Positions 44,601 through 54,672 are shown, counted from the first letter of the stretch. The stretch: DNA of 64,000 nt from Diphasiastrum complanatum (GCA_029204225.1 CM055106.1:49360908-49424907); one strand, 5' to 3'. A program made the numbers and translations. Notes: generated by a model from the sequence alone, not told the origin.

Positions 44601-45675
44601 AAGGTGCAATAGAAGAGAAAGAGTCCTTGGAGCTGCACATATGTGAAGAGGCTCCACTATCAATATAACATAGGCCGTCCTTCTTGAAAGGAGTAGATGA
44701 GAAACTAGAGACCATAAGAGATCCCTCTCCATCACTTGCAATAGTGTCTTCCTTCTCATTGGTAATATTGGCTTGCTTGAGTTGATTCTTCTTTTTGAAG
44801 CAATTGGTGGCATAATGACCTTTCTTGCCACAATAAAAGCACTTGATCTTCTTCTTCTTCTTGAGCCTGGATGATGAAGCATTAGAGGAATCATCTTCCT
44901 CCTCATCTTTGTCTTTGGATTTGACTTTGTCCTTGCTTGAGGATTGTTGATGTTGGTTCTTGCTCCTCTCTTTGTGCTTATCCTTGGCAAAAAGGGCTTT
45001 GCCATCATTATGAGTGAGAGAAAGCTTGTCCATCCTCAAGAGCTTATACTCTTGTCTTGATTCTTCTGAAATTAGCACACTTTGGAGAGCCTCCAAACTT
45101 GGTAGCTCCTCCTTAATGGCATAGGATTGGACAAGATTATCAAATTCACTTCTCAAGCCATTGAGAATGACTTGAACTAGCTCATTTTGATTGATGGAAT
45201 CACCAATACAAGCAAGCTCTCTATGAATATCTTTTACTCTCAAAACATAACTAGATGCACTCTCATCACTCTTTTGGCTACTTTGAAAGATTTGATTCCT
45301 AAGAGTGAGAAGCCTAGAGGTATTCTTAGCCTCATAGATAGTCTTGAGACAATCCCAAGCTTCTTTGGCTGTTGTACAAGTACCTATCTCCCTCAATATC
45401 TCATTAGAGACATTCATCTTAATGTAGTGGAGAGCCATCCTAGCTCTCTTTTTGTATTTTTGAACCTCTTGAAGAACTTGTGGTTCTTCTTTAAGGCCAA
45501 GAACTATGTCCATCACGTCTTGAAGGATCAAGATAGACTCCATCCTCATTTTCCAAATTGAATAATTTGAAGTGGTCAATCTTTCACTTGGTTCCAACAA
45601 GGATGAACCCATTGAAGACATTTGAAGTGAAGAAAACTCAGATGATGAACAATAAATGTTGTTACACACTTTCAA
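41632..45675 (-). CDS. Cop4 gag-pol polyprotein, intact
   Basis: 1347 codons without a stop. Gag 19-300: the likely start is Met19 or Met22 (MSSMGSSLLEPSERL), since the copia core TSNYSIWKMRMES follows; knuckle C279-X2-C-X4-H-X4-C292. Protease: YIDSGASSH, Asp339. Integrase: H472, H477, C506 and C509 bind zinc; D536, D598 and E634 form the catalytic triad with exactly 35 residues between the last two (the usual SDNGGEY is SDGGGEY here). Reverse transcriptase: KWVFRIKFNHDG, LDVSNAFLNG (D944) and YVDD 1027-1030. RNase H: D1191, E1234 and D1269, ending LLTKPLSKSAFIKHRS. It copies the element's RNA and integrates the DNA. Every residue I would need for activity is present. A single-frame gag-pol is usual for plant copia elements; how gag is over-produced is not visible. 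Confidence 0.97.
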   Translation of the reverse strand: MKVCNNIYCSSSEFSSLQMSSMGSSLLEPSERLTTSNYSIWKMRMESILILQDVMDIVLGLKEEPQVLQEVQKYKKRARMALHYIKMNVSNEILREIGTCTTAKEAWDCLKTIYEAKNTSRLLTLRNQIFQSSQKSDESASSYVLRVKDIHRELACIGDSINQNELVQVILNGLRSEFDNLVQSYAIKEELPSLEALQSVLISEESRQEYKLLRMDKLSLTHNDGKALFAKDKHKERSKNQHQQSSSKDKVKSKDKDEEEDDSSNASSSRLKKKKKIKCFYCGKKGHYATNCFKKKNQLKQANITNEKEDTIASDGEGSLMVSSFSSTPFKKDGLCYIDSGASSHMCSSKDSFSSIAPYDGVKKSIYTANDFECPIEGIGNIPLKLASSKVLTLSRVLYVPKLTKNLISVGQLLDNGLDVKFNVDTCTIKKNDEILALGSRFGGIYKLDPNEYVNACNVALVNKLSMEELWHRRLGHPNYKSMLSMIKESKAIGLPKSFSKKIKPCEACAIAKSHKKPFTRSSIKSKHPLELIHSDVHFSSTTSKGGATCFVTFIDDYTRFTWIYLLALKSMVFDHFLIFKAYVEKQFSFKIKALRSDGGGEYISNKFQDFCELEGIKREFSCAYSPSQNGVAERKNRSLCECAKSMRIEASLPKDFWGEAINCANYLCNRLPHIALGGKSPYEILFLKKPKVDHLRVFECLCFVHIPLETRKKEDPSACKGIMVGYSSTKKAYRVFILFTSQVIESRDAVFHEDQHSSFEEAEIKKSMDASSIIDFEDNHDVMGSRFEEDSPRIFSPRRSMRDRSEPKRLSYVDKGKQVDLDSTNYVFYVSHEEPKNVQEALNTKEWYDAMKQEYDALITNNTWELVDPPSNKHVIGCKWVFRIKFNHDGTINKHKARLCAKGFAQIHGLDYEETFAPVAKMVTIRILISLTCFFKWKVFQLDVSNAFLNGYLEEEIYMEQPQAFIKDESKVCLLFKSLYGLKQAPRSWYSRLNSFLISLGFTLSDYDPSMYLKFVDSNIVILLIYVDDIILCGSCIKLVDETKLALGCEFKMQDLGEIHYILGLEIDFYENHVFICQSRYAHSMLEKLHMENSKSIDTPMEQIVKDPNKGDERSFADITLFRSLVGSLIWLTITRPDLSFCVHKLSQFMQEPKIHHWKMAKRILRYVSSSCDYGLLYKSEDLSIIGYSDSDFASEKMDRKSISAYTIFLGGNLISWLSKKQDTIYLSSCEAEYKALTTTTKEVLWIKRLLMELKCIKEDDLPMIKCDNISAQALANNPIFHARSKHIEVAHHFVREKLIGGEIYLEHVNLSSCIADLLTKPLSKSAFIKHRSNLGVISRSMLKSS

Positions 45676-46364
45676 TAGGATCCAATAATTGAGTACTATC
45701 TCCTCCTATGAAAGATCTTACAACAATTTGTGAATTGATTCTCACTAGCTACACAAATCTCTCTAAAACAAGATCTATTTCACATCAAATGATAGAGTAT
45801 AGGCAAAGTTAGGATCCAACCCTCTTAGCACGTGTGAAATACACTAAGAAACCAAATTTGACTCAAATACAATGATATTGCATGAAACAAAATGGCTAAG
45901 ATCTCAAAACAGTGCCTAGATCACATATAGATGAGATTGGCAAGCATACAACTGTGATTTTGGATCAACCAAGCAATCTCTTGACCAAACCAAATGTGTC
46001 CACCCAGGTCTAGGTGCCCTACCTAACCCTCTTCAAAAGCTTATAACTTTTGATTGGCTCAACCAAATGGAATGAAACTGATTGCAACAGAAACTAGACA
46101 AAAATAGCTTCAAAACAAGCTATCAAGCAAGATAAATGGATCAAACATGAGAGAGAACTTCCAAACTGAAATTGGATGTTCCTCACATGTGTCTGAACAC
46201 CTGATTCCGTACAGTACCAGGTCAGAACCAATCAATGTCCTTTTGATCTCTTTTGATCCAAGATTGAACAAAATAGCTAGGAAAATGGGCCTTGACAATT
46301 TCTAGCTCAAGATTGATGAAAATTTTTCATTTAGATGGATCAAAATGCATGGTAACCTTAGGTA
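45676..46364 (-). other. Cop4 untranslated leader
   Basis: About 690 bp between the primer site and the polyprotein start. No frame of note. Such long leaders hold packaging and translation signals in related elements; none can be identified by eye. Confidence 0.6.
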
Positions 46365-46377
46365 GGCTCTGATACCA
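46365..46377 (-). promoter_or_regulatory. Cop4 primer binding site (tRNA-Met)
   Basis: Minus strand TGGTATCAGAGCC, a perfect match, against the 5' LTR. Confidence 0.95.
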
Positions 46378-47114
46378 TGTTGATTTTCACACGTGTGTAC
46401 TGTCCACTACATGTACTTGTGATCTCCTAAGGTGTGTAGATGCACCAAGATCAAGACTAGATTGAGATTCGAGATCAATCTTGAATCCTATGGCAAAAAC
46501 ACACTACTACATGCATTCAATCACTTCTAACTCTCACTCACACGTGTGGAAAGTATTCAAAAAATAATCTAAGTAAAAACAAGCTGCTCTCCTCGGGTAG
46601 AGAGAGAAAATGCATCAAGAGCTCTCGGGTAGAGAGAGAAAGCTAGAAATCCACAAACTCACAAAATCCATGAAATCACCAAATCAATTGATTTCAAAAT
46701 GAGGTGTACAATGATACTAGTAGGTCCAAGAGCTACCACTATGCTTAACTATGATTGGACCACATTTTGTCACCTCTTGATCCTATTGGATCATTGATCT
46801 ATGCACCTCTTAATTCTATTGGACTATATTCAAGTACACCTCAATTTCCTATTGGACCTCACAAGGTTCCACCTCTATATCCCTTTGGACCTCTTGGAAT
46901 TCATCAAACAAAAACTTTACACTTGTCTACACTCTAATTAGCAAGTGTTTAGCCTCTTACTCTATTTTGGCTCAATAGTGGCATTACAAGTGGAAATGCA
47001 TAATTTGCCATCTATGCCAAATTTATTCCTATCAACATCCTACACCTAGATGCTTGATGTAAAAAACATAAGACCCCTATATCTAACATAGATAATCTTT
47101 TTCAATTCTTCACA
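46378..47114 (-). repeat. Cop4 5' LTR (right copy)
   Basis: 737 bp. Carries the 83-bp segment (46819-46902) missing from the 3' copy. A TATA-like TTTAAATA in the other LTR (minus strand, about 41137-41144) reads TTGAATA here, a single substitution that may weaken the promoter. Confidence 0.95.
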
Positions 47115-48490
47115 TGTCGGACGCTACAAAGCAAGGCTTGTCGCAAAGGGCTACACACAAAGGTATGGCGTCGATTATTTCGACACATATTCGCCAATAG
47201 TCAAAAAGACAAGCATTCGATTGCTCCTTGCATACGCTACACAATACAATATGGAAATTCACCAGATTGATCTAAAGACAGCCTTTCTCCATGGAGATCT
47301 AGAGGAAGAAATCTTCATGAAGCAGCGTGAAGGATTCGAAGATCCCAACAATCGACAATATATTTGTCGTTTGCAGCGATGCATTTATGGTCTGAAGCAA
47401 GCATCACGAGCTTGGTACAAGAAGCTCAACAGTCTTTTGAAGTCTCTAGACTTCACTCCTACACAACCAAATTGCAATTTCTATATAAAGAAAGTAGGAA
47501 GAGATTATGTGATTCTGACTATTTTTGTGGATGACTCCCTAATGATAGGAAATTCCTTGATGCTAATCAAGGAAATGAAGAGTCAAATTTCTGAAAGTTA
47601 TGAAATCACAGATCTAGGAGAAGCAACAAAATGCCTTGGGCTGAAAATTAGAAGAGATTGAATAAGAAGAGAAATGCATCTAAGTAGTATCGAATGATGG
47701 ACTGCAAAGAAAAAGCCACACCAATAATAGCTGGAGCCAGACTAACGAAGCAAGATTGTTCGAAAATAGAGGAGGAAAGACAGAAGATGAAAGGTGTACC
47801 CTACCAAAACTTGATCGGTAGTCTAATGTACCTCACAATCTGTACCAGACCTGATTTGGCTTTCTCTGTCTATGCTTAAAGCCAATTCTCCTCGAATCCT
47901 AGCATGGCATTGGCAAATGGCAAAACAAATCCTGCAATATCTGAAGGGTACCCAAAATATGGGATTAACCTACAAAGCAGACAACGAAGGAAAAGGATTC
48001 GAGCTGCACCACTACAGTGATGCAAGCTGGGCAAGCTGCAAAGGCGACAACAAGTCCGTGACAGGAGGATGTTCGATAGCATGCAGACAAGCAATCAGCT
48101 GGAGATGCAAGAAGCAAACCTTTGTGGCTCAATCCTCATGCGAAGCTGAATATGTCGCAGCTTCAAAGATGGCAAACGAGGTAGTGTGGTTGCAGATGAT
48201 GTTGGAGGCAATTGGCATACCACAAGGAGAACCATGCACGTTAATGATGGATTTTCAAAGTGCCATATATCTGTCCCAGGATCCTGTTTTTCATTCAAAG
48301 ACAAAACATATACCTCTGAAGTACCATCATATTTGAGACTTGATCTCGAAGGGAGAGCTCAAGGTTCAGTACATAAAGTCTGAAGACATGGCTGCAGATT
48401 TGCTCACGAAGTCGCTCGACAAACCACTCTTCGCAAGGCAAAGAAAGACAATTGGATTGAATATACAAAGTTGCAAGGTTCAAGAAGGAG
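47115..48490 (+). pseudogene. Cop3 reverse transcriptase (rest) and RNase H
   Basis: Resumes after Cop4: [19 protein letters not shown], a 146-codon piece from 47221 with [37 protein letters not shown] and [14 protein letters not shown], then a TGA at 47659-47661. After a shift: YQNLIGSLMYLTICTRPDLA, another shift near 47876, then HHYSDASWASCKGDNKSVTG, FVAQSSCEAEYVAASKM, SAIYLSQDPVFHSKTKHIPL and DLLTKSLDKPLF. More conserved than the same part of Cop2. The purine tract CAAGAAGGAG ends at 48490. Confidence 0.9.
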
Positions 48491-49012
48491 TGTCAAAAAT
48501 TGTGAACTCTTGCAACTTTGTCGCAAACATACCCCGAAGGTCGAAGGAAAAGTATTTGAGATTTGACCCTGACAAACACGAAACAAAAGACACGAAACGA
48601 AGACGAAAGAAAACAATTTGCGCTACCAACTGGCAGCTCAACGAGCATGGTATATTGTACTTCACGCTCAGCTGAAAGAGTTAGCAATAACAGAGAATAA
48701 CTAACTAGTTGATTAGCGTTGACTTGTCTTGTAATTCTCTGATTAGCTATCCTGTAAACTCCACACAATGGAGATAAATACACTTTTTGATCAACACTAC
48801 ACTAGAAGATAGAGAGATGAAAAATAGCGAGAATAGTTGTGCATGAAAGTCTGCCAACGAGCGAAACACAGCGATTGAGCTGAGTGTCAGGCCGCCAACG
48901 AGCGAGACACTGACCAACTCACTCGAAAACTCAGAAACAGATAATACAAATTGCTCTCTTCTCCATTTCATTGTTCTCGTTGTCTTGATTGCTCGAATCT
49001 TTTATGTTCTGT
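48491..49012 (+). repeat. Cop3 3' LTR, truncated
   Basis: 522 bp starting TGTCAAAAATTGTGAAC; matches 37637-38158 and then stops, lacking the last 95 bp or so, including the terminal CA. Hairpin CTCCACACAATGGAG at 48759-48773. Confidence 0.88.
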
Positions 49013-49316
49013 CGGAGAATTTTTTGATACCCAGTATTTTCAATACCCTAAGCCCAGAATTTTCGATACCCAAAATTCAGAATTTTTTATAACCAGAAAT
49101 TTTTTGATACCCTAGGCCCAGAATTTTCGATATCCAGAATTCAGAATTTTCGATAACCAGAATTTTTCGATACCTAGAATTTTAGATACCCTAAGCCCGG
49201 ATTTTTCGATACCCTAAACCCAGATTTTTTTTTGGAACTTTTATGATTCCTAAATATTTTTTGAAAATTCACCCAGAATTCTGAAATTTACCCTAAACCG
49301 AGAATTTTTCGATACC
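49013..49316. repeat. Degenerate minisatellite with CAGAATTTTCGATACCC and CCCTAAR units
   Basis: About ten degenerate repeats of CAGAATTTT(T)CGATACC; at least five times the unit continues as CCTAAG, CCTAGG or CCTAAA followed by CCCAGA. Repeats are of unequal length (about 15-30 bp). No coding. It sits exactly between the truncated Cop3 LTR and Gyp2. Confidence 0.85.
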
Positions 49317-50909
49317 AGTGAAGACAGAAGGTAGCTTTCGGAAGTGTGTGGATTAAAAATGGTTAAATTGAGTAACTATTAAAAATAAATTTTCATTGCC
49401 CAAAATGGATAATTTGGTAGATTGATTAAGTAAAGCTAAATACTTCACAGAAATAGATCTCAAGATCGGATACCATCAGATTATAATTCATCCTAGTGAT
49501 GTGCAAAAGACTAGTTTTTGAACAAGGTTCAGTCACACTGAATTTTTGGTATTACCTCTAACAATTTAACAAAAGGCAAAGTTAATAAGAATAAAAAAAG
49601 GCAAAGTTAATAAGAATAAAAACAAAGAGGTCAATCTAGTCCATCTATTAAATGGAATGAAGGACTGAACCAATGTTTTGAGAAGATCAAAAGTATGGTG
49701 GTTTCAACTCCTATTTTACATATCGTGGATATAGATTTACCTTACGTCGTTAAAATTGACACGAGTGATTCAACGATAGGAGCAGTTCTTTCACAAAACG
49801 ATAGGTTGAGAGAGTTCGAGAGCAAAAAATCTTAATGGACCTCAGTTGCGTTATACAACTTAGAAAAATGAGTTATTTTTTGTGATTCATGCACTTAAAA
49901 GCTAGAGGTATTATCTTTATGGTAATCATTTTATAGTGTATACAAATCACTAGCCTCTAAAATACTTTTGCATATCTATGGATTTTGTAGTTGGACTTCC
50001 TAAGACATTATGGCAAAATGATTCTATTTGGATTGTAGTGGACATGTTAACTAAATGAGCTACGTTCATACCAGTAAAATCAAATGCAAAGGCCTTGAAT
50101 TTAGCCCACATCTTTGTTCAAAAAATATTCAGGCTTTATGGACTGCCAAGTGATATTGTTAGTGATATCCTCAGTTTACTGGTCATTTCTAGTCAGCTGT
50201 ATTCCATAAGCTTGAGACCTCACTTTGTTTTAGTTCTACTGATTATTTTGAATCAGATGGACAAACTAAAAAACTAATCACACCATGAAAGATATGTTGA
50301 GAACATATGTGTCTCACAGGCAGTCTCAATGGGAGGACTGCATTCCTTTTGTTGAATTTGCTGACAATAGTAGAAAACATTCTGCTATAGGTTATGGTTC
50401 ATTTATGCTTTATGTATGGTTTTCAACTTAATCTCCAATTAATGTGGAAACGAAGTCCATTAAGATCCAAAAGTTGTTGATTTCCTACATGATATGCAAG
50501 AAATGTTACAACTGCCACGTGACAGTATCCGTAGTGCTCAAGACAGGGCTAAGCACTATGCCGATCTTCAGAGATATCCAAGAGATTTTAAAGTTGATAA
50601 CTGGGTATATCTTAGAATTCCAAAAGATTCTAGGACTATGTGTATCGACAAGTATTATAAGTTGTCTAGGTGATATAGTTGGAACTAATGAGAATCTTAC
50701 CCATTTGGAGGCTTATTGCATAGTGTACTTTTGGTGCCAAAAAAAAAAATACTCAGAATTACGGTTACACAAATAAGAAATCGTTCTATCTTGAGTGCTC
50801 GATTTGATGGAAATGACGCACTAAGGATGATGATTCATGAAAAATGGTTGAAAGCATAAAGAAGTATTTCTCCACTTCTAAGGACAAATGTAGTTCAAGG
50901 GGAGAAGAA
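49317..50909 (+). pseudogene. Gyp2 pol remnant
   Basis: Reverse transcriptase: VTIKNKFSLPKMDNLVD and AKYFTEIDLKIGYHQIIIHP, then a large deletion. RNase H: VVSTPILHIVDIDLPYVVKI and DTSDSTIGAVLSQND. Integrase: MDFVVGLPKTLWQNDSIWIV, VDMLTK, AKALNLAHIFVQKIFRLYGL, PSDIVSD, then GQTKK, QWEDCIPFVEFADNSRKHSA and the C-terminal AKHYADLQRYPRDFKVDNWV, YLRIPKDSRTM. Stops and shifts in nearly every segment. Motifs differ from Gyp1, so this is a different gypsy lineage. Confidence 0.8.
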
Positions 50910-52090
50910 TGTGAGAATTATGCAAAATCTAGCTTGATGATTTTACATTTTCATGTACATATGTAAATCACACATGTGTGGAGCATGTTCCCACATGTGA
51001 TTAGTAGGCCTATTTGCATTAGTTAATTCATGCCATAAAATAGCTTGTTTTGCAAAGCAATGTGAAACTAGACAAAAGCTAGTCATGTAGAAGCATGCCA
51101 AGTGTCATCACGAGGTTGGGCCTCAATACCCTCAAGACTTGTACAAATAAAAAGCAGATTAGGCATAGGTATTTGGGTCATGACCTCTAGCTCAATCAAA
51201 GGTCAACACGTCCTATTTTGTAGGGATGCGAAGGTGAAAGTGGTGGACCTCAGCCACCCTCATCTCATTGGTCTATAAGGTCCAATCACATTTAGAGGTT
51301 AAAAAAGAGTGGCCCAATCCTATTTCAAGGCTCTCCACGTGCAAATTAGGATAGAAACTCAAGCTACCACTATATATGATGATAGCTCCTTTGTACATTT
51401 TTCCGAGAGCAAAGTGTTTGTTTGGCTCTTCCACAATGAGATTTACTTAAAGTTTTTTCAAGGATATGCATGAAACTTGCTTGACTTTGGATGATAATTG
51501 CCTTTTCTGTACAAGAGCTCTTGCCTAGATCCAAATTGTGTTAGATAGCTCTTGAAAATCTGAGTTGATCAAGAGTAATTTGGTAGTGTGCAACCTCTCA
51601 TGCATGTAGATCGTGGATAATCTATTCAAGGTCCTCAAAACTCACTTTTTTGACAAAGAATTTTACGTCCATGTCCAATTCAGAGGATTCAGAATAATCC
51701 TTGATGTGGCTATTCAGTACTCCAATGTACAAGTATATTAGTTACGCCTCGCCATTCTGAACTATCTAGAAATGCAATAAAAAACTTGAGGGCCCATGCA
51801 TTCCCATTAGAACATGTAGAGCTAATGCAAGGTGTTTGACGACTATGTATGCATGTAAAGGAGATCAAAAGCAATTGGATGAGACTTATAGGAAAAATTA
51901 CTAGGCCCCCCCCCAGGGGCTTATATATACCTATAGGGACTCACCCTCCACTTCCTATTTTCATTTTCCATTTGCCAAAAATCCTCTCCTCTCTTGTATT
52001 CAATCATTGTGGCTCAAGGGCGAAGTTGATTGGGATTTGACTTTTAGCTTCTTGGGTGGTTTGACTCCACAGTACTCCTTTTGGCGAATG
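50910..52090 (+). repeat. Gyp2 3' LTR (right end uncertain)
   Basis: Begins TGTGAGAATTATGCAAAATC right after the purine tract. Contains CACATGTGTGGAGCATG and CCCACATGTG near the start and a TATA box, TATATATA at 51922-51929, preceded by a run of nine C. No second copy in the window, so the end (placed near 52.07-52.3 kb) is a guess. Confidence 0.45.
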
Positions 52091-52522
52091 CAACAGGATC
52101 TAGAAGATCCTCACTCAACGATCTTCACACTAGCAATAGGTGCAAGTGATGCCGGCCAAATTGATTGACAGGTGCGATGGACATTTGTTGAGCAAGGGCA
52201 TGGGCATGAGCCCAACAACCGCAATGGAGCATCACCTCGAAAGCTTTTAAGACGCCTTAGCCTCCATTAGTAGCCATTTCTAATCGCTTATCCTTCTTTT
52301 TTCCTTGCTTGGCATGCATTGGGATGGTGTTAATTCTTTATTGAGCCAACCTTAAACCATTAGGTAGGATTGTACTTTCATTTTGTGAGTCAAAAGAGCC
52401 AAAAATCAAATTAAATAGTTAAAAGTGCAAAGAAACAGATGAAAAGAGACCAAAGAGCCATTCCAATCCATGTTTAGCTTAGTCCAAGTAGGTCATTAGG
52501 TCATTTTGAATGAAGGTAGCCT
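52091..52522. other. No gene recognised
   Basis: No long open frame and no repeat structure; possibly the end of the Gyp2 LTR and flanking DNA. Confidence 0.4.
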
Positions 52523-52548
52523 TCTTATATATATATATATATATATAT

Positions 52549-52579
52549 AAGAGTCTTTTTACATTTCTTGGCAATGACA

Positions 52580-52629
<50 letters not shown>

Positions 52630-52660
52630 TGTCATTGCCAAGAAATGTAAAAAGACTCTT
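52549..52660. repeat. Perfect 112-bp palindrome with a (TA)n core
   Basis: The 33-base arm at 52549-52581 (starts AAGAGTCTTTTTACATTTCT) is the exact reverse complement of 52628-52660; the centre, 52582-52627, is pure TA. A second TA tract (52526-52548) abuts the left arm. Such a structure extrudes as a cruciform or folds in RNA as one long hairpin. Confidence 0.95.
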
Positions 52661-54294
52661 GTTTTTGTCATTATTTTGTGTTTAACCTTGTTAAAAAGGT
52701 GTTTCAACATGTGTGCAAATTAGCTATTTGTTTGCTTTGGTCAAACATTACTTTTACCTAATTTTTTGCATTCTCAATAGTGTAAGTATTTCTACTTATA
52801 GTGGATGTATTCTAACTACTCATCTTATACAGTCGACTACTCATCGATCTTAAATGCTACTTCATTTGAGATTTTTTTGAAACTAAGTGGATCCAAGTCC
52901 TAGCAAAGTTTTAGGCAAACATTTATAAGTTTAAAAAACGTACTCATAATTGCATGTGTGAAGCCAAGTAATCTTAGCAAGTATATTAGAAAATGCTCGC
53001 TGGATAGCATTTGTTGTAGAATTTGTGAATTGGTTTTAGTTATCGGCCTATTATGGGTACTTCTATTTACTATTTTGACTGGGTTAAGCAGATTAAAGGA
53101 CTGAACTTATCAGATCAAAGAGATCTTAAGTAGAAAGAAAAGAAAGGAAGTGTGAGTATTCCACAAATAATGTCAAGTACTCCAAATACTTTCCCTACTC
53201 CCGAGTGTTGAATTTTCCACTTTTTGAGGGAGTTTTGAAGAACCGAGTGATCTTAAGCTTCTTCGTGTTGTCCTCTTGACGCCAATATTTTCAAAAGATA
53301 CTTGCAATCACAAGTGTTAGGGCAAGTATATTTGAATACTCATCATGCGAGCAATTGGAATATTCATAGGTCAATGTTTGGAATAGTCAAGGGATAACCC
53401 AAATACTTGCAAACGAGTATTTTGATTTATCCTTAAAGCAATTTTGCTGCTAGAAAAATTGAGTACAAAATGTAGATGTGCCTTAAATCTGTCGTGTAGT
53501 GGAGATAGATAGGTCTACTGTTTGGAATTTAAACTTAATCTTGATTGGTGCTGTGAGCTTGAATTAGCAAATCACTGACATTTGTGGAGACAATGCAATG
53601 TTCATGCTAAATGCATTATCAGAACATCATAAGCAGCTCTTTCATTTGTTCATCTAGCCAAACAGATGAACAAATGAACAAGTTTGTCATAACAAGAGAT
53701 ATCTCGGAAACAACGGGGTCCCCAATTTGGGAGCTGTGTGCTTTGTAACTAGATGTACAGAGTAAATGCTGTACATCATCATGCTGCTGCTGCAACTAAG
53801 TGCTACACAACTTCATTATCTGCACCCTCATAAATATTCAATGCAAAAACCAAGTAATTCTGGAGGCATGAAAATGGTTAAAACATATCCATAAGCAGCA
53901 AAAAGCCTGCAATGTACTAAAACTCTTGAGCCTCCAAGACTATTTTCTATGTGATAGATCATAGCTGAAGCACAACTTTTTGGTCAAACAAGATTGTGTG
54001 CATGTTTTCAACTCATCAAAAATTAACTACCCCCGAGCTCCAAATTCAGATGTCCAACATAAACTCACTTTCTGGAATTATATATTCTACATATCTTATG
54101 CTGATGCAACTTGACTAACTCCTTTTCCAATGTTAGTTGGTATGATAGCCAGAGTGTTATTACTCATGTCTGTTCTATTTATACACTCATCAAAGATGCT
54201 TAACTTGCAACATGAAGGAGCTAGAAAGACCATTCCTGGAATGTAGCAACCCCCAAGCCAGTCTTTGGAAATATCTTATTAGGTGAGTTGCTAT
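52661..54294. other. No gene recognised; one 15-bp hairpin
   Basis: AT-rich, no coding-like frame. A perfect stem, TTCATTTGTTCATCT (53641-53655) with its complement at 53664-53678 and an 8-base loop, lies in the middle. Part may be 3' flanking DNA of the minus-strand exons that follow. Confidence 0.5.
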
Positions 54295-54432
54295 TTAGGA
54301 GCTTCGTTGTTCCAAAGATCCGTCATCGGTGTCAATCATCAGGGAATCGCTATCATCATCCAAAGTCTCAATGGCAGCTAGTAGGTCCATGATTGTCAGA
54401 GGAGAATGTCTGGATGCATACTGAAAAAGTAT
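54295..54432 (-). CDS. Candidate last exon of a non-transposon gene
   Basis: On the minus strand, acceptor TTTGCAG|ATAC at 54432, then 45 codons and TAA at 54295-54297: ILFQYASRHSPLTIMDLLAA, IETLDDDSDSLMIDTDDG, SLEQRSS. Phase 0 joins it to the exon at 54673-54822 through a 240-bp intron (donor G|GTACAA). Leu-rich helix followed by an acidic tail. No family recognised. The clean splice phase and lack of stops favour a real exon. Confidence 0.5.
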   Translation of the reverse strand: MLFQYASRHSPLTIMDLLAAIETLDDDSDSLMIDTDDGSLEQRSS

Positions 54433-54672
54433 CTGCAAATCACCAGTCTAATGGATTAGGTCTGTCAACAATTATTCAAATGCAAGAGTTTGGAAACATG
54501 CCTTGAACTTAGGAATCTTACTACAAACCAGCAGTCAATAAATGCCTTCAAGCACTGTGACAAATCTGGCTGCATGAACCTTCAGAGTAGGCAGCAAAAT
54601 TCTACTAGCTGCAACAGAATTTGATGACAATGTACAGAAACCTGAATAACTTTAATAATATTCTAGTTGTAC

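Larger units (their letters stand above)
40960..47114 (-). mobile_element. Cop4: Ty1/copia element with an intact gag-pol frame, minus strand
   Basis: 6155 bp with LTRs at 40960-41613 and 46378-47114, a perfect primer site (46365-46377), a purine tract (41614-41628) and a perfect 5-bp target duplication TGTCG. The whole polyprotein is one open frame. The LTRs share all but about a dozen substitutions by eye, plus an 83-bp segment present only in the right copy, so the insertion is young compared with its neighbours but not brand new. It could be autonomous if transcribed. Confidence 0.97.
37637..49012 (+). mobile_element. Cop3: decayed Ty1/copia element of the Cop2 family, split by Cop4
   Basis: 5' LTR 37637-38253, primer site, gag, protease, integrase, first half of reverse transcriptase; Cop4 sits at 40960-47114; then the rest of reverse transcriptase, RNase H, purine tract and a truncated 3' LTR (48491-49012). 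The two halves join in frame with one copy of the TGTCG target. Stops and shifts throughout. The 3' LTR breaks off about 95 bp early against a minisatellite, so no target duplication can be tested. Confidence 0.92.
49317..52090 (+). mobile_element. Gyp2: decayed 3' part of a Ty3/gypsy element
   Basis: Reverse transcriptase, RNase H and integrase pieces in gypsy order, then a purine tract (AAGGGGAGAAGA, about 50897-50909) and the start of an LTR at 50910 (TGTGAGAATTATGC). The 5' LTR, gag and protease are missing, cut at the minisatellite. The right end of the LTR was not located precisely. Confidence 0.7.

Noticed and set aside
49013-49316. Interstitial telomere repeat
   Set aside because: CCCTAAA-like words are present but separated by a longer unit; it is a minisatellite, not a telomere array.
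53641-53678. Transcription terminator
   Set aside because: A perfect stem but no T-run logic and a eukaryotic context; listed only as a hairpin.
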